From: Alphaproteobacteria bacterium
GTDB lineage: Bacteria; Pseudomonadota; Alphaproteobacteria; DSM-16000; Inquilinaceae
Direction of reading: 5' to 3'
Assembly (NCBI GenBank): GCA_028281265.1
Contig: JANQKE010000116.1
Span: 1-34,199 of the forward strand
DNA: 34,199 nucleotides
The notes beneath the pieces are model-generated. The model did no database searches and was not told the origin of the DNA. It was given only the letters and a program-made list of their open reading frames with translations. Both the position numbers and the translations under genes were made by a program. Below are positions 8,939 to 17,977 of the stretch, one piece after another (position 1 is the stretch's first letter; each line of letters opens with the position of its first letter).

Positions 8939-9781
8939 ATGGCGAGCGCAAATCCGCATCCCGTCGCTGCCCTGCTGGCCTGGTACCAGGACATGGGGGT
9001 GGACGATCCGGTCGGCGACCGGCCGGTCGATCTGACCGCGCCGGCGCCCGACCCGCCCTCGGCGTCGATCCGGCCTTCCGATCGCGCACCGGCTGGCCGG
9101 GCAGCGTCCCCACCGCCGGCGGCCATGCCGGCACACTCCGCAGCCGGTGCCGCGCCGGTTTCCGCGCGACAGGCCACACAGGACGCAGGGATGCTGGCGG
9201 CCGGCGCGGGATCGCTGGCCGAGCTGGAAGCGGCGATCAAGGCGTTCGAAGGCTGTCCCTTGCGCGTGACCGCGACCAACACCGTCTTCGCCGACGGTAA
9301 TCCGAACGGGGCCGTGATGGTGATCGGCGAAGCGCCGGGCAGCGAGGAAGATCGCCAAGGACTGCCGTTCGTCGGCCCGGCGGGACAGCTTCTGGACCGG
9401 ATGCTGGCGGCCATCGGCCTCAGCCGCGCCGAAGACGCCTACATCACCAACATCCTGCCGTGGCGACCGCCGGGCAACCGCACCCCCAACCCAGGCGAAA
9501 TCGCCATGTGCCTGCCCTTCATGGAGCGGCACATCGCCCTGGTGCAGCCGAAGCTGATCGTGCTGGCGGGCGGAACCGCGGCCAAGGCCCTGTTGGGAAC
9601 CGCTCAAGGGATCATGCGGCTGCGCGGCCAGTGGCGGGAGGTCTCGGTCCCCGGCCGGCCCGCTCCGATCCCGGCGATGCCGGTGTTTCACCCGGCGTTC
9701 CTGCTGCGCCAGCCGGCCCACAAGCGGGCGGCGTGGAAGGACCTTCTGGCGGTCCGGAAACGGTTGGCTGACATGCGGTGA
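8939..9781 (+). CDS. Family-4-like uracil-DNA glycosylase lacking Fe-S cysteines
   Basis: 280-residue member of the UDG superfamily, family 4 / SPO1-polymerase-like group, which removes uracil from DNA. Motif 1 is GEAPGSEED (130-138), then [21 protein letters not shown], the [17 protein letters not shown] loop, and motif 2 [16 protein letters not shown] (251-266). Classical family 4 enzymes carry four cysteines for a 4Fe-4S cluster. Here only Cys106 (FEGCPLR) and Cys191 (MCLPF) exist in the whole protein, so a normal cluster cannot form. Alphaproteobacterial family-4 relatives without the cluster are known. Residues 25-90 form an Ala/Pro-rich linker, probably disordered. The gene is divergent from ETF-QO across 94 bases. 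Confidence 0.92.
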   Translation: MASANPHPVAALLAWYQDMGVDDPVGDRPVDLTAPAPDPPSASIRPSDRAPAGRAASPPPAAMPAHSAAGAAPVSARQATQDAGMLAAGAGSLAELEAAIKAFEGCPLRVTATNTVFADGNPNGAVMVIGEAPGSEEDRQGLPFVGPAGQLLDRMLAAIGLSRAEDAYITNILPWRPPGNRTPNPGEIAMCLPFMERHIALVQPKLIVLAGGTAAKALLGTAQGIMRLRGQWREVSVPGRPAPIPAMPVFHPAFLLRQPAHKRAAWKDLLAVRKRLADMR

Positions 9782-9901
9782 GATCGTTCGGCGGTAATCC
9801 CTTGATCGTGCTGCGGGAGCGATCGGCCGCCGGAAATGTGACGTAATCAAGGCAAGGCCGCCACCTTGCTGCCTCTTTCGTGATACCGTAGAACCGCACC
9901 G

Positions 9902-11770
9902 ATGACGTCCGTTAACACTCCCTTCATCAGCGTCCTGTCCAGCGCATGTGCGCTATCCACGCTTTGGCGGCGATGCCGGGCGTGGGGCCGGAAGCTGCTG
10001 CACCACACCGTGGTCGGGGTGGCGGTTGCCGGCGCCGGATCCGCCGCCGCCGCCGAGCCGGTCGTTCAGGTCGCCGCCTATCCGGGTATGGCGACGCGTG
10101 TTCTGTCCGCCGAGGCGGCGCCGTATCTGCTCTCCACCGGCGATGTGGATCGCTACCAGCGGATATTCGCCCTCCAGCAACAGGCGGACTGGGCCGCGGC
10201 GGACCGGCTGATCGCCGGGCTGGAGGATGACCGGCTGCTCGGGCATGTCCGGTTCCAGCGCTACATGCACCCGACCGGCTGGCGGTCGTCGTTTGCCGAG
10301 TTGCGGGACTGGCTGGCGGCTTATGCCGACCATCCGGGGGCCGACCGTATCCACCGGTTGGCGCTGACCCGCCGCGGTGGCAACCCCTTTCCGCGGCCTC
10401 CCGAGGAGGTCTCTCCGATCTTCGGTGAGGTCGAGCGCTTCGGGATCGAGCCGTGCGGTAGCGGGCTGCGCGCGCAGGCGCGCGGGATCCTCAACGCGAT
10501 CAGCGGCAATCTGCGCCGCGGTGTGGTGACGCGGTCGCTCGACTATCTGGAGCGGCACAGTCGGTCCGTACCGGCCGACGAGTACGACCGCCTGATCGGG
10601 CGGATCGTCCGCGGCTACTTCTTCGAGCAGGTCTACGACCAGGCGGCGGAGGTCGGCGCTCCCGCCGTGGCGCGCTCCGGATCCGAAGCCCCGATGACGG
10701 CCTGGTACACCGGTTTGTCGCAGTGGCATCTGGGGCAGTTTGCCGAGGCCGCGCAGTCCTTCGAACGGCTGGCCACCGCGGCATGCGCGGATGCCTGGCA
10801 GCGGGCGGCGGGCGGCTACTGGGCGGCCAGGGCGCATCTGCGGCGCGGCGCGGTGACCGAAGTCACCCCTTGGCTGCATGTCGCCGCCGCCTATCCCCGG
10901 ACGTTCTACGGGTTGATCGCGACCCGCGTGCTCGGCGTCGATCCGCCGTTCCGCTTCGACGCCGTGCCGCTGGACGCGGAGGCGCTGGCGGCCCTGTATG
11001 CCGATCACCGGACCCGGCGCGCCCTGGGGCTCCTGCAGATCGGCCGGCACGATTTGGCGGAAGCGGAGATGGATCGGATCCGCTTTGGCCGCAGGACCGA
11101 TCCCATGTTCCGCAACGCGGTGATCGCCCTGGTCCAGCAAGCCAATCTGGCGGAGGTCGGGCTGCAGCTCGGCGTCGCCTATGAGCGTGCCGACGGTCGC
11201 GGCTACTACGACGGCTTGCTGTATCCCGTCGGCCATTGGCTGGCGCCGTCCGACTACGCCGTGGACCGCGCCCTGGTGCATGCCATCATGCGCATCGAAA
11301 GCCGGTTCGATACCGACAGTCGGAGCGATGCGGGGGCCACCGGCCTGATGCAGATGATGCCGCGGACGGCGGAGTACGTCGCCCGCACCATGGGCGCACG
11401 CGCCGGGCCCCTGACCGATCCGGAAGTCAATCTCGGCCTCGGTCAGGCCTATCTGAAGCGGATGCTGGACGACGACTATGTCGGATCGAACCTGATCCAT
11501 TTGATCGTCGCGTACAATGCCGGCCCCGGCAACCTCCAGCGCTGGCTGGACGAGGTCCCGTATCTCGATGATCCGCTGCTGTTCATCGAAAGCATGCCGG
11601 GCTACCAGGCGCGGGTCTATGTCGAGAAGGTGTTGAGCGGTCTTTGGATATACCGCCACCGGCTGGGTCAGCCGTCCCCCTCCCTCGACGCGATCGCGGC
11701 CGGCCGCTGGCCCTATTATCAGCGGTTGGACGAAACCCCGACCCAGATGGTGGACCGTGGCCGCAATTGA
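9902..11770 (+). CDS. slt: Soluble lytic murein transglycosylase, Slt-type
   Basis: 622 residues. It cleaves the MurNAc-GlcNAc bond in peptidoglycan to leave a 1,6-anhydro end. The N-terminus (about 1-53) is long but has a basic stretch, then a hydrophobic core [17 protein letters not shown], fitting a signal peptide for export. The middle (about 60-440) is helical superhelix repeat. The C-terminal SLT domain starts near 455 with [36 protein letters not shown], the catalytic Glu being residue 466, followed by [13 protein letters not shown] and [13 protein letters not shown]. The stop overlaps the moaB start by 14 bases. Family certain; the exact start is slightly uncertain. Confidence 0.95.
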   Translation: MTSVNTPFISVLSSACALSTLWRRCRAWGRKLLHHTVVGVAVAGAGSAAAAEPVVQVAAYPGMATRVLSAEAAPYLLSTGDVDRYQRIFALQQQADWAAADRLIAGLEDDRLLGHVRFQRYMHPTGWRSSFAELRDWLAAYADHPGADRIHRLALTRRGGNPFPRPPEEVSPIFGEVERFGIEPCGSGLRAQARGILNAISGNLRRGVVTRSLDYLERHSRSVPADEYDRLIGRIVRGYFFEQVYDQAAEVGAPAVARSGSEAPMTAWYTGLSQWHLGQFAEAAQSFERLATAACADAWQRAAGGYWAARAHLRRGAVTEVTPWLHVAAAYPRTFYGLIATRVLGVDPPFRFDAVPLDAEALAALYADHRTRRALGLLQIGRHDLAEAEMDRIRFGRRTDPMFRNAVIALVQQANLAEVGLQLGVAYERADGRGYYDGLLYPVGHWLAPSDYAVDRALVHAIMRIESRFDTDSRSDAGATGLMQMMPRTAEYVARTMGARAGPLTDPEVNLGLGQAYLKRMLDDDYVGSNLIHLIVAYNAGPGNLQRWLDEVPYLDDPLLFIESMPGYQARVYVEKVLSGLWIYRHRLGQPSPSLDAIAAGRWPYYQRLDETPTQMVDRGRN

Positions 11771-12302
11771 CGCAACGCGGGCCTTCGTGCCGGTGCGGAT
11801 CGCCGTCCTCACCGTGTCGGACACGCGGACGCCGGCCGATGACCGGTCGGGGGATCTGCTCGTCGGCCGGCTGACCGACGACGGCCATAGCCTCGCGGCC
11901 CGGGCCATCGTCCGGGACGACCGGCCGGTCATCGCCGACCAGCTGCGCATCTGGATCGATGATCCGACGGTCGACGTGGTGGTCGCGACCGGCGGTACCG
12001 GTGTGACCGGCCGCGACGTCACGCCTGAGGCGTTCGCCGATGTGTGCGAGAAGGAGATCCCCGGCTTCGGGGAGCTCTTTCGGATGATCTCCTTCCGGAA
12101 GATCGGAACCTCCAGCCTGCAGAGCCGGGCGACAGCCGGCGTTGCCAAAGGGACCTATCTGTTCGCGCTGCCCGGCAGTACGTCCGCCTGTCGCGACGGC
12201 TGGGACGACATCCTCCACCACCAACTCGACATCCGCCATCGACCCTGCAACTTCGTCGAGCTGCTGCCCCGGCTGCGCGAGCATGAGAGCGCGGCCGACT
12301 AA
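11757..12302 (+). CDS. moaB: Molybdenum cofactor biosynthesis protein MoaB
   Basis: 181 residues of the MoaB/MogA family, which adenylates molybdopterin before molybdenum insertion. Seen: [22 protein letters not shown] (14-35), [19 protein letters not shown] (74-92) with the TGGTG nucleotide loop at 78-82, [24 protein letters not shown] (106-129), and [13 protein letters not shown] (137-149). The GTG start at 11757 lies inside the end of slt (14-base overlap, different frame), so translation is probably coupled. It may serve the molybdenum hydroxylase encoded at 18.9-29.8 kb, but it is more likely a housekeeping gene. Confidence 0.95.
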   Translation: MAAIDATRAFVPVRIAVLTVSDTRTPADDRSGDLLVGRLTDDGHSLAARAIVRDDRPVIADQLRIWIDDPTVDVVVATGGTGVTGRDVTPEAFADVCEKEIPGFGELFRMISFRKIGTSSLQSRATAGVAKGTYLFALPGSTSACRDGWDDILHHQLDIRHRPCNFVELLPRLREHESAAD

Positions 12303-12412
12303 GGCCGTCGGCATCGTGGTGTGGCGACGCCGGTGACGCCACCAGATCCGCGATCGGATGCATCCCCGTCCGGTGGCGCCGTGTCGTCGGCCTCCGGCGC
12401 GTGTCGCCGCGA

Positions 12413-12589
12413 TCAGGGGTCGTCGACGACGTCGAGACTGACGATGGCGAGGTTCAGGACAACTTTGCCCTGATGCTCGAAGGTGACGGTGACCCGCTGG
12501 CCGATGACCGACTGGACCTGCCCCAGCCCCCAGTCGGGCTGGGTCGGCAGACGGATCAGGGCGCCGGGAACGATATCGACAGGTATCAC
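12413..12589 (-). CDS. DUF3553 small protein
   Basis: A 58-residue protein starting at GTG. It matches the DUF3553 family: GALIRLPTQPDWGLGQVQSVIGQRVTVTFEHQGKVVLNL (residues 9-47), where PDWGxGQVQS and FEHxGKV are the family core. It is a small beta-rich fold of unknown function, resembling the short beta domain found in UvrD/PcrA-type helicase tails. The GTG at 12589 is supported by GAGGTG seven bases upstream; the longer open frame upstream has no family match. The gene converges on moaB and diverges from the phosphotransferase gene. Confidence 0.85.
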   Translation of the reverse strand: MIPVDIVPGALIRLPTQPDWGLGQVQSVIGQRVTVTFEHQGKVVLNLAIVSLDVVDDP

Positions 12590-12791
12590 TGGGCTGCACC
12601 TCGCGAAGGACGGCCGGCGCCGCGCGGATCGATCGATCCACGCTGCCGGGGGAGCGGAGCTTGACGACCGACATGACCAGATGGTGGGGTTCGTGGGTTG
12701 AGTGAAGCCCCACGGTCGCGTCCCTGTCGCTTGCCCCGCTACCGGGGTCTGCGGTCGTGGCGCTGCCGATGATCGCAGCGGTCGGAAAGCC

Positions 12792-13433
12792 ATGCCCCCT
12801 GTCGAGACGAGTCTACCGGTCAGATGGGTCGAGCTGCTGAACTCCCGCCTCTGCCACGACTTGATCAGCCCGGTCAGTGCGATCAGCAACGGCGTGGAAC
12901 TGATCGAGGAGACGGGCGGCGACATGCTCGACGATGCGCTGGCCTTGATCGGCGATTCGGCGCGTCGGGCCAGCGGCCGGCTGTCGATCTTCCGGATCGC
13001 ATTGGGAGCCGCGGGCGGTCAGGCCGGGTTGGAGCCGGGCGACGTCCTGCGGGCCCTTGAGGCGGCGTTCGACGGCGGCAAGGTGAGCCTGTCCGTCGGG
13101 CCGTCGGTGGCGGACCGTCTGGGCACGATGCCGGACGGTGCCGGCAAGCTGCTGGCGTGTCTCGTCCTGGTGGCCGAGGAGACGGTGCCGTTCGGCGGGC
13201 GCATCGACGTCGTGACCTGCGGTTCCGCCGGCCTGCAGGCGATCGCGACAGGCCGCCGGGCGGGGTTCGAGCACGGCAACGACGCCGCTTTGGCCGGCCT
13301 GCTGGCGGACGAGGATCTGGGCCCGCGGACGATCCTGCCGGCGGTCGTGGCACGCTTCGCCGTATCCTATGGCTTCAGCCTCGCCGCATCGGCGGAAGCG
13401 GAGCGGGTGGTGCTGTCCGCCACACCCGAATAG
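12792..13433 (+). CDS. ChpT-like histidine phosphotransferase
   Basis: 213 residues of the histidine phosphotransferase family typified by Caulobacter ChpT, which relays phosphate from the CckA kinase to CtrA/CpdR. The key segment is LLNSRLCHDLISPVSAISNGVELIEE (15-40) with the phospho-accepting His22 in CHDL. The C-terminal half resembles a degenerate GHKL ATPase domain without N, G1 or G2 boxes. The ATG at 12792 with GGAAAG just upstream is preferred over an in-frame GTG at 12702. Its place directly before cheA raises the possibility that it serves this chemosensory system. Whether it is the cell-cycle ChpT orthologue or a second copy cannot be told here. Confidence 0.85.
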   Translation: MPPVETSLPVRWVELLNSRLCHDLISPVSAISNGVELIEETGGDMLDDALALIGDSARRASGRLSIFRIALGAAGGQAGLEPGDVLRALEAAFDGGKVSLSVGPSVADRLGTMPDGAGKLLACLVLVAEETVPFGGRIDVVTCGSAGLQAIATGRRAGFEHGNDAALAGLLADEDLGPRTILPAVVARFAVSYGFSLAASAEAERVVLSATPE

Positions 13434-13643
13434 CCGCCGGGACCGGCGCGTTCCGGCCGACCCGGATGGCCCGGTCGTCGATCGCCGTGTCGTGCCGTCG
13501 GCGTCGTCTGCCGCAGGTTTCCGGCATTTAGGCCTTCGTTAATCACTCTCCCCGAATGTGGCGCCATTCGCTGGACCGAAGACCGCACTCGCAGCGGGGT
13601 CTCAGGCGAGTGGCGAAGGACAGGTACCGCGGGAGAACGCGCG

Positions 13644-16427
13644 ATGGATGATTTGCTCAGCGAGTTTTTGACTGAGACGGCGGAGAACCTCTCCGTCCTG
13701 GACGTTGAACTGGTCCGGCTAGAGCAGAACCCCAACGATCCGAATCTGCTCGGCAACATCTTCAGGCTCGTACACACCATCAAGGGCACGTGCGGGTTCC
13801 TCGGCCTGCCGCGGCTCGAGGCCGTCGCCCATGCTGCCGAGAACGTCCTGGGCAAGTTCAGGGACGGCGAACTCGAGGTCACGCCGCATGCCGTTACGCT
13901 GATCCTGCAGTCGCTCGACCGGATCAAGGAGATCGTCGCCGTCCTGGAAGCCACCGAGGCGGAGCCGGAAGGCGATGACGCCGAGCTGATCGCCGCCCTC
14001 GACGCCATGGCGGAAGGCCGGGCGGTGGAGCCGCCGGCGGCCACTGCGCCCGCGGTCGCCGCGGAACCCGATCAGGCCCCCGTCGGTGGTGATGCGGCCG
14101 ATCCGTTGTTCCAGATCGAGCGGCCTTTGAAGGCCGATGAAGTGAGCCTCGAGGATCTCGAAGCCGCATTCCGGGCGGCACCGGGACCGGACCAAGCCGC
14201 CTCGGCGCCGGAGACCCGGCCGGCCGACAGCGCCGAGGACGAGGCGACCGCGTCGACCCCTGCGACACCCACCGACGCCGAACGCCAGAACGCGTCCGTC
14301 CGGTCCGAGGAGCTGGGCGACACCAAGGAAAGCGCGGTCGCCAGCCAGTCGATCCGGGTCAATGTCGACCTGCTCGAAAACCTGATGACCACGGTCTCCG
14401 AGCTGGTGCTGACCCGCAATCAGCTCTTGCAGATCCTCCGGTCGCAGAAGGACAGCGAGTTCTCCGCACCGCTGCAGCGGCTGAACCACGTCACGTCCGA
14501 ACTGCAGGAAGGGGTCATGAAGACCCGCATGCAGCCGATCGGCAATGCCTGGGCCAAGCTGCCGCGGATCATCCGGGACCTCAGCAACGAGCTCGGCAAG
14601 AAGATCGATCTGCAGATGGTCGGCGCGGACACCGAACTCGATCGTCAGGTGCTCGATCTGATCAAGGACCCGCTGACCCACATGGTCCGCAACTCGGCCG
14701 ACCACGGTATCGAGTTGCCGTCCGACCGGGCGATGATGGGCAAGCCCGAACATGGCACGATCCGTCTGAATGCGTTCCATGAAGGCGGGCACATCATCAT
14801 CGAGATCGCCGATGACGGTCGTGGTCTGCCAACCGAGAAGATCCGCCGCAAGGTGCTCGAGCAGGGCCTGGCGACGGAGGCGGAACTGGCCGGCATGTCC
14901 GACCAGCAGATCCAGCACTTCGTCTTCAAGCCGGGCTTCTCCACGGCGGCCAAGGTGACCAACGTCTCCGGCCGTGGCGTCGGCATGGATGTCGTCCGGA
15001 CCAATATCGAGAAGATCGGCGGGACCATCGATCTGACGTCCACCGAAGGGCGGGGCTCGGTATTCACGATCAAGATCCCGCTGACCTTGGCGATCGTCTC
15101 GGCGCTGGTGGTCGAATCCGCCGGCGAGCGCTTCGCGATCCCGCAGATCAGCGTGGTCGAACTGGTGCGGGCCGGCGGTCAGTCCGAGCATGCCGTCGAA
15201 CGGATCAACGGCACGCCGGTACTGCGGCTGCGCGACCGTCTGCTGCCGCTGGTGTCGCTGCGCAAGCTGCTGAAGATCGAGTCCGCCGATGAGGCCGAAA
15301 GCCAGGTCGGCGGCGACCGATCCGACAGCTTCATCGTTGTCACCCAAGTCGGCAGCTACACCTTCGGGATCCTGGTGGACCGGGTGTTCGATACCGAGGA
15401 GATCGTGGTCAAGCCGGTCGCTCCGATCCTGCGCCATATCGAGATGTTCTCGGGCAACACGATCCTGGGTGACGGCAGCGTGATCATGATCCTGGATCCC
15501 AACGGGATCGCGTCGGCGACGGGGGAGATCACCTTGGGCGACGATCTTGCCAACCAGGAAGCCAAGCAGCAGCGGGCGCAGGTCGGCGACCAGGTGTCGA
15601 TGCTGTTGTTCCGGGCCGGTTCCGGAGCGCCCAAGGCGGTGCCGCTGGCGCTGATCGCCCGGCTCGAGGATATCGACGTCTCGACCATCGAGGCGTCGGA
15701 CCAGGACATGGTCGTCCAGTATCGCGGTCGCCTGATGCCGCTGATCCCGTTCGACCACGGTTTCTACCTGCCGGAGGTCCCCGAAGGAGAAACCGCGCGC
15801 AAGCCGGTGCTGGTGTTCGCCGACAACGATCGGTCGATGGGCCTGATCGTCGACGAAATCGTCGACATCGTGGAGACCGAGCTGAAGGTGGAGATGGCGG
15901 CCGAACGGCCGGGTCTGCTGGGCAGCGCGGTCATCGCCGGCAAGGCGACCGATGTGATCGATGCCGGTCACTATCTTACCCAGGCTTATCACGACTGGTT
16001 CGGTCGCGCGAAGGAGACCTTCGAAGAGGACGATGCCATCGAGGCGTTGAAGCGGGTGCTGCTGGTCGATGACAGCCCGTTCTTCCGCAACATGCTGACA
16101 CCGCTGCTGAAGATCGCCGGCTACGACGTTCACACCGTCGACAGCGCCAGCGAAGCCTTGTCCCTGTGCGAGGCCGGCGAACGGTTCGACGTCATCGTCA
16201 GCGACATCGAGATGCCGGGCATGAACGGCTTCGACTTTGCCGAGAAGGTGAAGACCGACGGCCCGTGGCAGGACACGCCGATGGTCGCGCTGTCCTCCTT
16301 CTCGTCCCAGCGGGACCTCGAGCGGGGGCGCGCCGCCGGCTTCACCGACTACGTCGCCAAGTTCGACCGCGACGCGCTGCTCAACACCCTGTCCCACACG
16401 CTGGCCGATGAAAGGGGCGCCGCATGA
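13644..16427 (+). CDS. cheA: Hybrid chemotaxis kinase CheA with receiver domain
   Basis: 927 residues. Order: Hpt domain 1-105 with phospho-His44 (HTIKGTCGFLG); an Ala/Pro/Glu-rich linker 106-235 with no clear P2 domain; dimerisation helices 236-300; and an HATPase region with N box HMVRNSADHG (346-355), G1 DDGRGL (390-395), F box FKPGFST (428-434) and G2 GRGVGMDVV (443-451). Two CheW-like domains follow (about 481-625 and 648-785), the second ending SAVIAGKATDVIDAGHYL, then a receiver 804-925 (DD 809-810, Asp854, Lys906). The receiver has KF where CheY has KP. The kinase senses through chemoreceptors bound via CheW. It overlaps cheW by 4 bases (ATGA). No receptor gene is in the window. Confidence 0.96.
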   Translation: MDDLLSEFLTETAENLSVLDVELVRLEQNPNDPNLLGNIFRLVHTIKGTCGFLGLPRLEAVAHAAENVLGKFRDGELEVTPHAVTLILQSLDRIKEIVAVLEATEAEPEGDDAELIAALDAMAEGRAVEPPAATAPAVAAEPDQAPVGGDAADPLFQIERPLKADEVSLEDLEAAFRAAPGPDQAASAPETRPADSAEDEATASTPATPTDAERQNASVRSEELGDTKESAVASQSIRVNVDLLENLMTTVSELVLTRNQLLQILRSQKDSEFSAPLQRLNHVTSELQEGVMKTRMQPIGNAWAKLPRIIRDLSNELGKKIDLQMVGADTELDRQVLDLIKDPLTHMVRNSADHGIELPSDRAMMGKPEHGTIRLNAFHEGGHIIIEIADDGRGLPTEKIRRKVLEQGLATEAELAGMSDQQIQHFVFKPGFSTAAKVTNVSGRGVGMDVVRTNIEKIGGTIDLTSTEGRGSVFTIKIPLTLAIVSALVVESAGERFAIPQISVVELVRAGGQSEHAVERINGTPVLRLRDRLLPLVSLRKLLKIESADEAESQVGGDRSDSFIVVTQVGSYTFGILVDRVFDTEEIVVKPVAPILRHIEMFSGNTILGDGSVIMILDPNGIASATGEITLGDDLANQEAKQQRAQVGDQVSMLLFRAGSGAPKAVPLALIARLEDIDVSTIEASDQDMVVQYRGRLMPLIPFDHGFYLPEVPEGETARKPVLVFADNDRSMGLIVDEIVDIVETELKVEMAAERPGLLGSAVIAGKATDVIDAGHYLTQAYHDWFGRAKETFEEDDAIEALKRVLLVDDSPFFRNMLTPLLKIAGYDVHTVDSASEALSLCEAGERFDVIVSDIEMPGMNGFDFAEKVKTDGPWQDTPMVALSSFSSQRDLERGRAAGFTDYVAKFDRDALLNTLSHTLADERGAA

Positions 16428-16933
16428 TCAAACAAGCCGCCAATTCCAACCGCCCCGACGACGCGACCCGGGTTCCCGGTCAGGGCAGTGCCGAGCATGT
16501 CGATTTCGTCACCATGACGATCGAGAACCAGTTGTTCGGCATCCCGGTTCTCCAGGTCCAGGATGTCCTGGGTACCCAGCGGATCACCCGTATCCCCCTG
16601 GCGCCGCCGGAAGTCGCAGGCTCGCTGAACCTGCGCGGACGGATCGTCACCGCCGTCGATGTGCGCAAGCGTCTCGGTCTCGTCCCGCGGCCCAAGTCGG
16701 ACCGGGACATGAGCATCGTCGTCGACCATGGTGGGGAACTCTACAGCCTGATGGTCGACAGCGTCGGCGAAGTGCTTTCTGTGCCCGCCGCGACCTATGA
16801 GCGGAACCCCGCCACCCTCGACCCGATCTGGAAGTCGGTATCGACCGGCATCTATCGGCTGCAGGGGAAGCTCCTGGTCGTGCTCGATGTCAATCGTCTG
16901 CTCGACTTCACCCAGGATCTGGCGGCGGCCTGA
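16424..16933 (+). CDS. cheW: Chemotaxis adaptor CheW
   Basis: 169 residues; it couples chemoreceptors to CheA. The CheW fold runs from about 25 to 165: VDFVTMTIENQLFGIPVLQVQDVLG, RIPLAPPEVAGSLNLRGRIVTAVDVRKRLGL (the NLRG receptor/kinase contact region), LMVDSVGEVLSVPAATYERNP, and IYRLQGKLLVVLDVNRLLDF at the end. The first 25 residues are a short polar extension. The start overlaps the cheA stop (ATGA), indicating coupled translation. Confidence 0.96.
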   Translation: MIKQAANSNRPDDATRVPGQGSAEHVDFVTMTIENQLFGIPVLQVQDVLGTQRITRIPLAPPEVAGSLNLRGRIVTAVDVRKRLGLVPRPKSDRDMSIVVDHGGELYSLMVDSVGEVLSVPAATYERNPATLDPIWKSVSTGIYRLQGKLLVVLDVNRLLDFTQDLAAA

Positions 16934-17016
16934 CGGCCGGCCCGGCCCGGTCACAGGGATCGACCGGCGTACCCGGCAAGGGGACCCCCTCCTGGCCGGT
17001 GCGCCGACCCATCCGA

Positions 17017-17038
17017 CGGACCCCCGAACAGGGGTCCG
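17017..17038. promoter_or_regulatory. Intercistronic hairpin between cheW and cheY
   Basis: Perfect 8-base arms CGGACCCC (17017-17024) and GGGGTCCG (17031-17038) with a 6-base loop, in the 162-base gap between cheW and cheY. There is no T run. It may slow transcription or protect the mRNA, making cheY expression differ from cheAW. Confidence 0.4.
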
Positions 17039-17095
17039 CGACGATCGTACAGGACAGCCGTGCCGGGGCACGCTGTCGTGCAAGGAACGGTTGCG

Positions 17096-17461
17096 ATGAA
17101 GACCTGCCTGTTGGTCGATGACTCCCGCGTGGTGCGGAAGGTCGCGCGGAAGATCATGGAAGACCTCGAGTTCACATGCGACGAGGCGGAGGACGGCAAG
17201 CAGGCGATGGACGTCTGCGCCCGCCGGATGCCCGACGGCATTCTGCTCGACTGGAACATGCCGGTGATGACCGGCATCGAGTTTCTGCGCCGGCTGCGCA
17301 AGATGACCGGCGGGGACATGCCGAAGGTGGTGTTCTGCACGACCGAGAACGATCTCGCCCATATCCAGGAGGCGCTCTCGTCCGGTGCGGATGAATACAT
17401 CATGAAACCGTTCGATGCCGACATCATCGAAACCAAGTTCACCCAAGTCGGGCTGATCTGA
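17096..17461 (+). CDS. cheY: Chemotaxis response regulator CheY
   Basis: 121-residue single receiver domain. Seen: the acidic pair Asp8-Asp9 (LLVDDSR), phosphoacceptor Asp52 (ILLDWNMPVMTG), switch Thr82/83 (VFCTTEND) and Lys104 (YIMKPFD). There is no output domain, so it signals by protein binding, presumably at the flagellar motor. The ATG at 17096 follows AAGGAA at good spacing; an in-frame GTG at 17060 lacks family similarity. The cheB and cheR genes that commonly follow in alphaproteobacterial che operons are missing; the repeat at 17514 begins 52 bases after the stop. Confidence 0.96.
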   Translation: MKTCLLVDDSRVVRKVARKIMEDLEFTCDEAEDGKQAMDVCARRMPDGILLDWNMPVMTGIEFLRRLRKMTGGDMPKVVFCTTENDLAHIQEALSSGADEYIMKPFDADIIETKFTQVGLI

Positions 17462-17513
17462 CGGATCGACTCCTTGGCGTCGGATGGCACCTCTTCCTCC
17501 CGGCCGCCGCATT

Positions 17514-17785
17514 CTAGAGCGGTTGCAGGGAATACCGGGCCGATCTGCCGAGGGGGATGGGCCCTGATGCCAGGAGCGAGGAGGAAGGACATGCCGGGGG
17601 CTATGCGACGACGAGCGACGCCGCAGCAGGGCCCATCCGCCCGGCCCTTCGGGTTGGCGTGTGCCGGCCGCCCGCTGCGTTGCGCCGCTTGCCCGATGGC
17701 ACCCCATCGCGCGGCGCGACGCGCCTTGCGGATCGATCCGGCACATGCCAACAGATCCACCCGATAGTCCCTGAAAACGCTCTAG
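17514..17785 (-). mobile_element. MITE-like element, full copy B (272 bp)
   Basis: The element starts CTAGAGCG and ends CGCTCTAG, with imperfect terminal inverted repeats; 28 of the first 34 bases match when the right end is reverse complemented. The inside is GC-rich and carries no credible gene. Copies A, C and D match the right-hand half read on the minus strand, so this is the only complete copy here. It sits directly after cheY and directly before an IS481-type remnant, at the left edge of the lower-GC island. Such elements are normally moved by a transposase encoded elsewhere; none is visible. Confidence 0.8.
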
Positions 17786-17786
17786 A

Positions 17787-17940
17787 TGTTTGACCCCATG
17801 TTTTGTATGATGTGGTCTTTTCCGGGGATGTAAGGATGGAGTATGGGACGAATTCTGCACGGACGCGCCCGCACGATGGGGGCGGTGTGTCGAGCGATAC
17901 AAGATAGTCAACAGAACCTTGAGGGTCTTGGCCCCTACCG
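17787..17940 (+). mobile_element. Left-end remnant of an IS481-type insertion sequence
   Basis: The sequence TGTTTGACCCCATG at 17787 has the TGT start of an IS481-family terminal repeat. It is followed about 55 bases later by a short open frame (ATG at 17843) that reads MGRILHGRARTMGAV, then CRAIQDSQQNLEGL. This matches from memory the N-terminus of IS481-type transposases (MGRxLHGxAxTTxAVRxAIQxSQ). Similarity stops near 17935, before the helix-turn-helix is complete, and the gntR gene ends at 17978. The rest of the IS and its right end are absent. Confidence 0.6.
17843..17935 (+). pseudogene. Transposase fragment (IS481-type, first ~31 codons)
   Basis: The start of a transposase only; the remaining several hundred residues, including the DDE catalytic core, are missing. 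It cannot be active. The call rests on recognition of the N-terminal pattern and the adjacent terminal repeat. Confidence 0.55.
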
Positions 17941-17977
17941 AAGCGATCACCATCGGAAACTGCGGCCTCCGGCCTGA

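Noticed and set aside
9953..12148. Long open frame antisense to slt and moaB
   Set aside because: It spans two well-supported genes on the other strand and lacks any family motif.
13719..16397. Very long open frame antisense to cheA (about 890 codons)
   Set aside because: It is the complement of a clear CheA reading frame in GC-rich DNA, has no recognisable domain, and its His/Asp/Arg/Gln-rich composition is typical of such shadows.
17461..17520. tRNA or attachment site at the left island edge
   Set aside because: No tRNA-like cloverleaf, integrase or long direct repeat was seen at either edge; only MITE copies and an IS remnant are present.
16349..17953. Open frame on the minus strand running through cheW, cheY and the MITE
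   Set aside because: It crosses unrelated elements and has no family similarity; the repeat-derived part is simply GC-rich DNA without stops.
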